Assembly: GCF_904849725.1 (NCBI RefSeq)
Contig: NC_058522.1
Location: forward strand, 235,265,084-235,329,083
Reading direction: 5' to 3'
Length of the DNA: 64,000 nt
From: Hordeum vulgare subsp. vulgare
Taxonomy: Eukaryota; Streptophyta; Magnoliopsida; Poales; Poaceae
Position 1 is the stretch's first letter. Each line of letters starts with the position of its first letter. The position numbers and the translations under genes are program-made. Shown piece by piece: positions 25,019-34,286 of the stretch. Below the pieces are notes generated by a model. That model saw only the letters and a list, made by a program, of their open reading frames with translations, was not told where the DNA came from and ran no database searches.

Positions 25019-26224
25019 TGATACTTGTGATCTGCGTTGGGTTTTCCGTGAAGAGAAATGGGTTATCGTAGCACAATGTGGGTAAGTATTCTCCTCGGTT
25101 ATGAAACCAAGGTTTGTCGAACCAATAGAAGACCAATCTGCAACCATCTTCAGTGTCTGCACACAAAAGAAGAAACAACTTGCACCCAACGCCGGCTAGA
25201 GGGTTGCCAATCCCCTTGATCTTGTTATTTGCAAGCAAGTGAGATGTGTATATAGTTGTAGATAATTGTAAATTGCAAAATAAAATAAAAGGTGAATAAT
25301 AACAATGAGGTAATGACATAAATGAATAGACTCGGGGGCCGTATAGTTTGCTAGTGGCATCTCTCATAGAAATAGCATATGATGGGTACACACATTATTC
25401 TTGGGTAATTGATAGAAAAGCGAATAGTTATGAGATTTTCATGGGAATGATCATGTGTATATAGGCATCACGTCCATAAGAAAATAGGCCGACTCCTGTC
25501 TGCACCAGTTACTATTACTCCACCCATCGACCGTTATCCAGCATGCATCTAGAGTATTAAGTAAAACAGAGTAATGCTTGGTGAATGATGACATGATGTA
25601 GACAAAGTAAACTCAAAAATATGAATGAACCCTATTGTTTTATCCTTAGTAGAAGAAACGCAAAGATGTATCTTGTCCCCTTCTATCACTGGGATATAGA
25701 AATCCATCAGGTTGAACCTACTACAACGCACCAATCCCACCGAACAAATATCCATCTAGTTGGCCAAACTATATCAATAGATCGGAGAGCATTACGAAGC
25801 TATGGTGATCATGCATATAATTCAGAGAAGACTAAAATATTTGTCATGAATAATCTGAACATTAACCCACAACTCATTGAATCCCAACAAACACACCATA
25901 CAAATGAATTACATCAGATAGATCAAAGCAAAGATGCGATGAACATTGTATTGTAGATCAAGAGAGAGAGATTGCCATCTAGGTACTGCCTACGGACCCG
26001 TAGGTGTGTGGCGAACTAATCACACATCATCATGAGGGCAACAGGGTTGATGAAAAGGCCCTCCATGATCGATCCCCCTCAGGCAGGGTGCCGGAATGGA
26101 GCTCCAGATGGGCCCCCTTCGGAACAGAGGCTTTCAACGGTGCAAAAGGTGTTTTGGGACCTCCTCTAGTGTTTTTAGGTTTAATGATAATTTGTAGGCC
26201 ACAGAACAATGTCGGGAGAGCTAC
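25019..26224 (-). mobile_element. Gypsy-type solo LTR E, distal part
   Basis: Together with 38336-38626 it forms one LTR of about 1.5 kb, starting TGATACATCTGCAACGTATC on the minus strand and ending ...CACAAGTATCA. The outer flanks GCAAC (25014-25018) and GCAAC (38627-38631) are a perfect target duplication. Element C later inserted inside it. The start at 25019 is homologous to S1 at 9150. Confidence 0.85.
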
Positions 26225-26960
26225 TGAAAGGATCGATATGGTTGGCTAGAGGGGGGGGGGGGTGAATAGACAACGACCACTTTTTAATTAATCTTAACAA
26301 GTTAAGGTAAACATTATACGGGTTCACAAATAATATGACAAAGAGGTGACCCCTATAGAAGCTATCAACAAGACCTATTAAGACAAGTAAGATATTGTAA
26401 CAAGGAAAAGCAACTACAAAGTAAAGGTTAGAGATAACCACAAGTGGAACCGATGGAGACGAGGATGTGTTACCGAAGTTCCTTCCCTTTGACAGGAACT
26501 ACGTCTCCGTTGGAGCGGTGTGGAGGCACAATGCTCCCCAAAAAGCCACTAAGGCCACCGTATTCTCCTCACGCCCTCGCACGATGCAAGGTACTGTGAT
26601 TCCACTATAGGTGCCCTTGAAGGCGGCGACCGAACCTTTACAAACAAGGTTAGGGCAACTCCACACAAAGCTTGGAGGCTCCCAACAAGACCACGAAGCT
26701 TCACCACAATGGAATATGGCTTCGAGGTGACCTCAACCGTCTAGGATGCTCAAACACCCAAGAGTAACAAGATCCGCAAGGGATAGGTGGGGGAATCAAC
26801 TTTTCTCTCGGTGGAAGTGTGGATCTAGGCCTTCTCAACCAATCCCTAAAGAATCAACAAGTTTGATTGGCTAGGGAGAGAGATCGGGCACTTTTAAGCT
26901 TGTGGAGCAACAATGGAGCTTAGAGAGGTAAGAGGTGAGGTTCCTCAGCTAGAAGAACCC

Positions 26961-26968
26961 TTTATATA
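26961..26968 (-). promoter_or_regulatory. TATA box of the 3' LTR of element C
   Basis: TATATAAA followed by GGG on the minus strand, about 40 bp downstream of the palindrome array. The 5' LTR has the same box at 37611-37618. Confidence 0.75.
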
Positions 26969-27003
26969 GTGGGGGGAAAATTCAGACCGTTTTCCCACTC
27001 TCT

Positions 27004-27396
27004 GCCCGAGATCCAGCGGTACTACCGCTGGGAAGGAGCGGTACTACCGCTGCCAGGCGGTACTACCGCTGCATGCAGCGGTACTACCGCTGGAACCAGC
27101 GGTACTACCGCTGGGACTTCCAGCGGTACTACCGCTGGAACCAGCGGTACTACCGCTGGCCCTTGGTAGTGTATAAACACTACTACCGCCGAGAAAGTCT
27201 TCGCAAAAAGGGTCCGTCCACGAACTACCGCTAGGTAGGTGGAACAGGGCACCTGGAGCGGTACTACCGCTGACCAGGGGCGGTACTACCGCTGGCCAGC
27301 GGTACTACCGCTGAACAGGGGCGGTACTACCGCCAGCCAGCGGTACTACCGCTGGATACAGCGGTACTACCGCTGGTAGTCCAGCGGTACTACCGC
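27004..27396 (-). repeat. Palindrome array in the 3' LTR of element C (14 units)
   Basis: Fourteen exact copies of CGGTACTACCG (plus strand), most within CAGCGGTACTACCGCTG, in two clusters of seven separated by ~110 bp. The interval between clusters holds the hairpin ggtagtg-tataaa-cactactacc. In the transcribed direction the array lies directly upstream of the LTR TATA box. Sireviruses are known to carry conserved palindromic motifs in their LTRs. Confidence 0.9.
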
Positions 27397-27715
27397 TGGG
27401 GACCATTTTGCCGAGACGCAAAGAACAAACAGGCGAGGGCCGCTCCAAGGATAAAGGAAAGGGAGAAAATAGAGGTGTGCGTGTGCAAAGATAGATTCCA
27501 CCCAAGCCTTTCCACTACGGATCCCCTCTTAATAGTACGGCTTTCCTATGACTCAAATAAAGAGAATCTAGGATAGCGCCGTGCTTCCGTTCCCGAAGAG
27601 AGGAGTCGTGTCGTCTTGTGCCGTTGACGAATGTTGCCTGAAACCTTGACACACACGATTAGTCCTGTATGGTACTGTCATCAATCACCAAAATTACTTA
27701 GGAATAAATTATGCC

Positions 27716-29886
27716 TCAACAATCTCCCCCTTTTTGGTGGATTGATGACAATACCGGATTTGCATGGATAATAATATGAGAATAAAAAGGATGGAGATAT
27801 ATGACATATGACTCACAGCATATGATGGAAATAAATCTAAACTCAGGATCACCAGACTCGTCGGTCCCCTCCTGGTCAGTCTCCTCCTCATCTTCCGCCT
27901 CATCACCCGACCACTGGTACCCCTGAGCCTGCATCCAGGTGGCCTCCGGCGTGATGTCGTCCTCTGAGCCACTGGAGATGTCCACATCCAAGGTCCGGAG
28001 AACACGCTTATGCCTCTGGCGGCTCTGCTTCTCAGCCACGTGTGACTGATACTGACCCTTGGCCTGCATACAGAAGAGAGTCTTCATCTTGTCCTGCAAC
28101 TTGATAGCCCAAGATGGCATGGCAGACGAGCGGGGCTGAGAGGCAGGTCCTCTACCAGCAGCGGTCTCTGTATCTGTGTCCATTTGCTGAGAGGAGGAAG
28201 ATGGGTTGGTCCACTTATCCTTGATGCGCAGCTTGATTGGGTCATGCACAATATAGTCAGACTGTGCGTAGAGCACCTCTTCCGGATACGCCTGTTGCCA
28301 CTTGTGGCAGATGTAAGCAAACAGGTAAGGCCCGTAGATAGGGACCTTACGGTTGATAATGCAGTTCCATAGTTCTGTGAACATCACATCTGCAATATCC
28401 AATTGAGCAGACTCCACAGACATAGCCTCCTCACATAGTAACAACATCTCAGCCAAGACGCCATGGACCTCATCGAAGTTACCACTCCGAGGGAAGAGGG
28501 TGTTCCGAAAGATGCGGTGCATAATGTCCAGGTGCTTGGGAAGCACCCCCTTCCTCAGATATAGTGGCTGCAGTCTGTCCTTTGCAAGGCCCTTATCAGC
28601 GGGGACTGGAGCGTGAGGACGCAGCCCAAGAGGGGTGTCAGCACCCTGAAAATCAATGTGCAAGAACTGCATGAACTCTGACCAGGAACCAGTCATCTTC
28701 TGTGACCCAGTCATCCAAATCATGGAGCGCTGTTCATCATGGGAGAAATGAACAGTGACGTAGAACTGAGCAACTGCCGTGGGATCAAAATCTGTCTTGA
28801 AGGTGATGATGTTTTTGAGCCCCATCTTGTCAATCAAAGCAAGAGCATCACCAAAGTAATCTGTATGCCGCTGAAGATGTGCCAAATCAATCCACTGGAC
28901 AGAGATGTAATTCTTCTTGAAGTTTCCAATGACATCTCGATATATCCTGCAATGGTCCTTAACCCAGACATTTTCAACTCCCTCGATCGTCTCCCTCTCC
29001 TGGAGATAGTGGTTCTTGGTGCGAAACTGCAGAAACTCTTTAGGAGACATTGCTCGGATGTTCACCCTCTTGTCCTTGTGGGCAACCTTCTTGAAGGACT
29101 TCTTCTTAGGGGGGAGACCAGACGTGGCAGACCCCTCGGGCGCCTCTGTGTTGCGAAACTGTTTGGATGCCGTGTCCCGTGGGGGGTTCGAACGGCGAGC
29201 AGAGCCACCTGTGACACAGACCACAAAGCGAAAAAAGAGGCACCACGAAAAGTCAAGGCAATGGATCTTGAATGTGCAGAGAAAAGAAACAAAAGAAAAC
29301 ATGCATTGCTAAGCCCAAGAAGAAAACACCGTGAATGCTCCTGGCGGTAGTACCGCCACACCTGGGGGTAGTACCGTCAGCCCTGGCGGTAGTACCGCCA
29401 GATCTGGCGGTAGTACCGCTGGGAGTCCTGGCGGTAGTACCGCTGGGGTCATAGCGGTAGTACCGCTACCCCTGGCGGTAGTACCGCTGGGTCCTGGCGG
29501 TAGTACCGCTGGGGCCTAGCGGTAGTACCGCTAGCCCTAGCGGTAGTACCGCTGGGGGTTTGACTGTCAGATCTAGACATATAAAACTCGTATTCTAGGG
29601 CATGGACTGAATATATAATCATTAATACGTATACATCAGCCTTATTGTCAAACGGAACACATAGTAACACGAGGTACAAACATGCATAGGCAAGAGAGAG
29701 CACGTTTTAGATCTAATCAAAAAGGTTCAAATATCCGATCTAAGACGATGAAACCTAAACCACGCAGCAATCTTAGCAACAAGCCATTGGATCAACAAGA
29801 TGAATGCAATCCCCAATGCTCCTAACCCTAGAACACGAAAAACAACCAAATAGAAGAGGGGAGGAGCTTTTGTTACCGGGATTCAT
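27716..29886 (-). CDS. ORF3 of element C: putative plant-transposon-protein domain, two exons, 500 residues
   Basis: Predicted join: exon 1 29886-29877 (10 nt, ATG AAT CCC G, donor GGTAAC) and exon 2 29208-27716 (acceptor TGTGTCACAG, preceded by a T-rich tract). Phase 1 agrees with exon 1 of elements A and B. Residues 38-51 form a basic, nuclear-signal-like stretch (KKKSFKKVAHKDKR). The middle shares FY.T.HF....IWMT with ORF3 of A and resembles the Transposase_32-type plant transposon domain. An acidic region (SGSEDD, DEAEDEEETD) follows, then a hydrophobic C-terminus. The reading frame runs through the polypurine tract and its TGA lies in the first bases of the LTR. No transposase catalytic motif is visible; position is that of an env gene, but similarity to envelope proteins is not. 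Splicing is inferred. Confidence 0.6.
27722..27735 (-). other. Polypurine tract of element C
   Basis: AAAAAGGGGGAGAT on the minus strand adjoins the LTR start TGTTGAGG. It is also the last coding part of ORF3 (see that entry). Confidence 0.85.
29340..29556 (-). repeat. Palindrome array in the ORF3 intron of element C (9 units plus 1 degenerate)
   Basis: Nine exact CGGTAGTACCG copies (plus strand) and one changed copy. The centre base is G on the plus strand, whereas all LTR copies have C, so the internal arrays are inverted relative to the LTR arrays. Confidence 0.9.
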
Positions 29887-30040
29887 GGCTTTGGAGGAGG
29901 AAGAAGAAGTAAATCAGCCCTTCCACACCAACGGGAAGAGAGAGCTCCTCCAAGAAAGATCCAAACAGCGGGTTTTCGGGGTAGGGGAGGGAGGAGCCGC
30001 GAGGAAGAAGAAACAGATTGAAAATCGGGCTCCCCCTCCC

Positions 30041-30460
30041 TTTATATAGCCCAAGGGGTATGGGCAGCGGTAGTACCGCTGGGTCCAGCGGTAGTACCGC
30101 TGACCTGGCGGTAGTACCGCTGGACTAGAGCGGTAGTACCGCTGACCTGGCGGTAGTACCGCTGGAGAGCAGCGGTAGTACCGCTGGGGGTCCTGGCGGT
30201 AGTACCGCTCCCCCTCGCGGTAGTACCACTCCCCTCGAAACCCTAGAAATATTCCGGTCGGCCGAGTTAGATTTTGAACTCTGGCGGTAGTACCGCTCCC
30301 CGTGGCGGTAGTACCGCTGGGGTCCTGGCGGTAGTACCGCTATCCCTGGCGGTAGTACCGCTGGGGTCCTGGCGGTAGTACCGCTACCCCTGGCGGTAGT
30401 ACCGCTGGGGTCCTGGCGGTAGTACCGCTACCCTGGCGGTAGTACCGCTGTACATGTTTC
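30041..30460 (-). promoter_or_regulatory. Internal promoter of element C: 15-unit palindrome array plus TATA box
   Basis: In the transcribed direction, fifteen exact CGGTACTACCG units (plus one degenerate) in two clusters are followed immediately by GGGCTATATAAAGGG; the TATA box is at 30048-30041. The LTR has ACTATATAAAGGG in the same relation to its array. ORF3 exon 1 starts about 155 bp downstream, after a pyrimidine-rich leader. This strongly suggests a separate ORF3 transcript. Confidence 0.7.
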
Positions 30461-30764
30461 AGCACGGCCAAGGAAAGCGGGAAAAACTTGGGCACATGAC
30501 AAGTGAGTAAAAAGGGATGACTTCTAAGAAAAGGTATCGACTTGTCATTGTATATCCTCTCCTTTATACGCAAGAGAGGATGGAGGGGCGGTGGCCGAGG
30601 CCACCTATGTTTGAGACAATGGTATGACACCGCGAAGAATTATCCTTGGGTTCATGACCAATGCTCGTCTTTGAGGCACAAGTGCCATTTGACAATGGCT
30701 AAAGTGAAAGACTAGATTGATTTACGCATAATGGGGGGAGGGAGAGTTCATTGAGAGAACAACA

Positions 30765-30772
30765 CTCCCCCT
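30765..30772 (-). other. Polypurine motif downstream of pol in element C
   Basis: AGGGGGAG on the minus strand, about 300 bp before the internal array. Elements A and B have AAGGGGGAG in the equivalent place, about 0.5 kb before their internal promoters. Confidence 0.45.
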
Positions 30773-30832
30773 ATGTCCATGCCTACATCTAGACCAAGAT
30801 GGAATGTGAAGTGAGGTGCAATATGCCTAGTT

Positions 30833-33800
30833 TCAATCCACATTACTCGAATCAATGATATTTAGCTCATGCCTTAACTCCCGGAACCTTGCTTCATCAA
30901 GTGGCTTGGTGAAAATATCTGCAAGTTGCTCTTCAGTGTGAATGAAGTGAACCTCAATATCACCTAGCTTGATATGTTCACGGATGAAGTGATGACGAAT
31001 ATCAATATGTTTGGTTTTGCTATGTTGCACTGGGTTGAGGGAGATCTTGATGGCGCTTTGATTGTCACATAGAAGAGGCACTTTGTCACAAGTGACACCA
31101 TAATCCTTTAAAGTTTGCCTCATCCATAGCAATTGTGCACAACAACTTGCAGCTGCCACATACTCAGCTTCGGTGGATGATAAGGAGACACAGTTCTGCT
31201 TCTTTGACGACCAACTTACCAAAGAGCGACCAAGGAATTGGCACCCTCCAGATGTTGACTTCCTCTCCACACAATCTCCAGACCAGTCTGAGTCAGAATA
31301 GCCAACTAGATTGAAGTTTGCTCCTTTGGGATACCAGAGGCCAAAGTTTGGGGTATGAGCCAAATATCGAAAGATTCGTTTGACATCCATGTAATGACTT
31401 TCTTTTGGTGCGGATTGAAACCGTGCACATATCCCTACACTCAACATAATATCCGGTCTAGATGCACAAAGGTAAAGGAGGGATCCAATCATGGAGCGGT
31501 ATACCTTTTGATCCACTGCTTTACCATTGGGATCACTGTCAAGCTTGCATCTGGTTGGCATGGGAAACTTGACCGGTTTGACATCTTCGAGCTCGAACCG
31601 TTTGAGCATGTCTTGAGTGTACTTGGCTTGTTTGATGAATGTCCCTTCTAGACCTTTCTTAATCTCGAATCCGAGAAAAAACTTCAACTCTCCCATCATG
31701 GACATCTCAAACTTCTCAGTCATTAGCGCGGCAAATTCTTCATTGAATGAAATGTTAGGAGAGCCAAAGATAATATCATCAACATATAGTTGGCATATGA
31801 ACAAATCCCCTTTAACCCTCTTAGTAAAAAGAGTGGGATCAATCTTCCCAATTTCAAACCCACGATCTTGTAACAACTCAGTAAGGTACTCATACCACGC
31901 ACGTGGGGCTTGTTTAAGACCATAGAGTGCCTTATTGAGTTTGTACACATGATTTGGGAGCTTGGGATGTTCGAATCCCGGGGGTTGTTTGACATATACC
32001 AACTCATTTAAAGGACCATTAAGAAATGCACTTTTCACATCCATTTGCTGTAATTTGAAGTTATGATGAGAGGCAAAAGCAAGTAGCATGCGAATAGATT
32101 CTAGACGAGCGACAGGGGCAAAGGTTTCACCGTAGTCGATACCCTCGACTTGGGAGTAGCCTTGAGCCATCAATCTTGCCTTGTTTCGAATCACAATTCC
32201 ATTTGCATCTTGCTTGTTCTTGAATATCCATTTGGTCCCGATGACATTATGTTCCTTCGTTGGTCGTGGCACTAGATCCCATACTTGGTTGCGCTCGAAG
32301 TTGTTAAGTTCTTCGTGCATGGCCATAAGCCAATCCTCATCATCGAGCGCTTCCTGTACCTGTTGAGGTTCACAATACGAGACAAACGCGTGATGCTCAC
32401 AATAATTCCAAAGTTGTTGACGGGTAGATACTCCCCTTTTTAAACTACCAAGAACATTCTTCATAAGATGTGACTTGGCTTTCAGCTTGTTCGCATTCTT
32501 GGCTGCTCGACGCTCCAAGAGTTCTTCATTAGATAACAGGGGAGCATCGACTTGTATCTTTTGTTTGCCCTTGCGTCTTGAGCCGGTTGTTTGAGCTCCA
32601 GAAGGGAATTGTGAGACAGTCTCCTGATCACTTTGTCCTTCGACTTGAGCAGGTTCACTAGTTTGATCTTGTATTAGTGGTTGCTCTTGATCTTGATCTC
32701 GTGTTGGTTCAAGGTCTTGGGGCAGTGCTTGAGTGGGCATATCACCATTGTTAGGCAATTGATCTTGACCGAGAGCTTGATCAACTTGTTGAGAGTCTTC
32801 TCTTCGTTCATCGGAAGCGTGTGGGGCTTGTGGGGGTGATGGCTCCACTTGAGTAGAGCATTGTCCTTCTCCTTCGGCCATAAGGGGTTCCTCAATGGGG
32901 AGTATTTGACCAATCCCCATTCTTCTTATGGCTTCGGGAGGAATTTCATCACCTATATCACAAAGACCACTTTGCTCCACTTGGGAGCCATTATTTTCGT
33001 CAAACTCCACGTTACACGTCTCCTCAATTAGTCCGGTGGACTTGTTGAGGACACGGTAAGCATGAGAGTTTGTAGCATAACCAACAAAGATACCCTCATG
33101 TGCTCTAGAGTCAAATTTAGCTAACCGAGCTCCCTTTTTAAGAATGAAACACTTACAACCGAATACCCGGAAGTACTTGAGATTGGGTTTGTTTCCAGTT
33201 AGAATCTCATACGGAGTCTTGTTCAAGCCTTTGCGGATGTAGAGCCGATTGGACGCAAGACATGCTGTGTTGATGGCCTCTGCCCAGAAGTTGTATGGAG
33301 ATTTGAATTCTGCCATCATTGTTCTTGCAGCGTCTATCAAGGTCCGGTTCTTCCTTTCTGCCACGCCGTTTTGCTGAGGGGTATATGGTGCAGAATATTG
33401 GTGCTTTATTCCCTCATCACCTAGAAACTCATCTAGGGTATAGTTCTTGAACTCGGTGCCGTTGTCACTCCTAATCATCAAGATCTTTGCTTCATGTTGA
33501 CGTTGCGCTTCATTGGCAAAGTTGATGACCGTTTGTTGAGTTTCACTCTTCCTTTTGAAGAAATATACCCAGGTATATCTTGAGTAGTCGTCAACAATTA
33601 CTAAGCAATACTTTCTGCCTCCAAGACTATCGAATGTTGGAGGACCAAACAGATCCATGTGAAGAAGTTCCAACGGCCTCTTAGTGTAGATAAGAGTTGA
33701 TGGACGATGAGCAGTTTCATGAATCTTTCCTTCAATGCAAGCACTGCAAACACGATCTTTAGCAAAGCTCACATTTGTTAGTCCACGAACATGGTCCCCT

Positions 33801-34282
33801 GTCAAAAGACTTTGCAAAGACCTCATATTGACATGAGCTAAACGGCGATGCCAAAGCCAGCCCACGTCAACTTTAGCCATTAGACATGTCGCAGTCTTAG
33901 TGGGTCGCTTTGAAAAGTTTACCACATAGAGACCATTTTCGACATGTCCAACATAGGCTACTTTAAGAGTCTTGCTCCTTAGGAGGACCACAGTGTCAAT
34001 ATTAAAGAATGTGGAAAAACCCATGATTGCAAGTTGACGAACGGAAAGTAAATTGTAGGCAAGAGACTCAACAAGCATGACCTTCTCAATAGACAAATCT
34101 TGAGAGATGACCACCTTACCAAATCCCAATACCTTTGACGAGGATGCATCAGCGAATTGGACATGGGTAGGCATAGATGGAGAAGGGTGCACATCCACCA
34201 CTAAGTCCTTGCTTCCGGTCATATGATTTGTTGCTCCACTATCGAGCAACCATGACACCCCACCGGAAGCAAACTCCTGCAA
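30833..34282 (-). CDS. pol: Pol polyprotein of element C (protease, integrase, reverse transcriptase, RNase H)
   Basis: 1149 codons without a stop. Protease motif [10 protein letters not shown] (D14). Integrase zinc finger H145-x4-H150 and C179-x2-C182; catalytic D210, D273 and E309, with the RSDNGTEF and QQNGVAER contexts. A Gln/Pro/Glu-rich linker spans ~430-600. Reverse transcriptase ~667-910 with [22 protein letters not shown] and YVDD at 833-836. RNase H with D997 (YSDSDW), E1038 (STEAEY) and D1073 (CDN), then ADIFTKPL near the end. Integrase before reverse transcriptase defines Copia/Pseudoviridae. The first codon is TTG and the frame is open further upstream, overlapping the end of gag in the +1 frame, so translation most likely enters from gag rather than starting here. 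All catalytic residues are present. Confidence 0.93.
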   Translation of the reverse strand: MQEFASGGVSWLLDSGATNHMTGSKDLVVDVHPSPSMPTHVQFADASSSKVLGFGKVVISQDLSIEKVMLVESLAYNLLSVRQLAIMGFSTFFNIDTVVLLRSKTLKVAYVGHVENGLYVVNFSKRPTKTATCLMAKVDVGWLWHRRLAHVNMRSLQSLLTGDHVRGLTNVSFAKDRVCSACIEGKIHETAHRPSTLIYTKRPLELLHMDLFGPPTFDSLGGRKYCLVIVDDYSRYTWVYFFKRKSETQQTVINFANEAQRQHEAKILMIRSDNGTEFKNYTLDEFLGDEGIKHQYSAPYTPQQNGVAERKNRTLIDAARTMMAEFKSPYNFWAEAINTACLASNRLYIRKGLNKTPYEILTGNKPNLKYFRVFGCKCFILKKGARLAKFDSRAHEGIFVGYATNSHAYRVLNKSTGLIEETCNVEFDENNGSQVEQSGLCDIGDEIPPEAIRRMGIGQILPIEEPLMAEGEGQCSTQVEPSPPQAPHASDERREDSQQVDQALGQDQLPNNGDMPTQALPQDLEPTRDQDQEQPLIQDQTSEPAQVEGQSDQETVSQFPSGAQTTGSRRKGKQKIQVDAPLLSNEELLERRAAKNANKLKAKSHLMKNVLGSLKRGVSTRQQLWNYCEHHAFVSYCEPQQVQEALDDEDWLMAMHEELNNFERNQVWDLVPRPTKEHNVIGTKWIFKNKQDANGIVIRNKARLMAQGYSQVEGIDYGETFAPVARLESIRMLLAFASHHNFKLQQMDVKSAFLNGPLNELVYVKQPPGFEHPKLPNHVYKLNKALYGLKQAPRAWYEYLTELLQDRGFEIGKIDPTLFTKRVKGDLFICQLYVDDIIFGSPNISFNEEFAALMTEKFEMSMMGELKFFLGFEIKKGLEGTFIKQAKYTQDMLKRFELEDVKPVKFPMPTRCKLDSDPNGKAVDQKVYRSMIGSLLYLCASRPDIMLSVGICARFQSAPKESHYMDVKRIFRYLAHTPNFGLWYPKGANFNLVGYSDSDWSGDCVERKSTSGGCQFLGRSLVSWSSKKQNCVSLSSTEAEYVAAASCCAQLLWMRQTLKDYGVTCDKVPLLCDNQSAIKISLNPVQHSKTKHIDIRHHFIREHIKLGDIEVHFIHTEEQLADIFTKPLDEARFRELRHELNIIDSSNVD

Positions 34283-34286
34283 TAGA

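Larger units (their letters stand above)
26225..27721 (-). repeat. 3' LTR of element C (1497 bp)
   Basis: On the minus strand it runs TGTTGAGGCATAATTTAT...ATCGATCCTTTCA. Apart from a longer poly-G run, rare substitutions and two additional palindrome units, it equals the 5' LTR. Confidence 0.9.

Noticed and set aside
26251..26263. Poly-G run differing in length between the C LTRs
   Set aside because: Homopolymer length is prone to sequencing and assembly error; not used as evidence of divergence.
29209..29302. Hydrophobic N-terminus (MFSFVSFLCTFK..) of the unspliced ORF3 frame, which looks like a signal peptide
   Set aside because: It lies upstream of a good splice acceptor with a T-rich tract; the translated hydrophobic stretch is that tract. 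Exon 1 at 29886 gives a better start.
28739..29350. 203-codon open frame on the plus strand
   Set aside because: Antisense shadow of ORF3 of element C; no recognisable motif.
27004..30460. Regularly repeated 17-bp palindromes with short spacers that look like a CRISPR array
   Set aside because: Eukaryotic retrotransposon context, short palindromic units and short, related spacers; they occur in LTRs and in the element interior and no cas gene is present.
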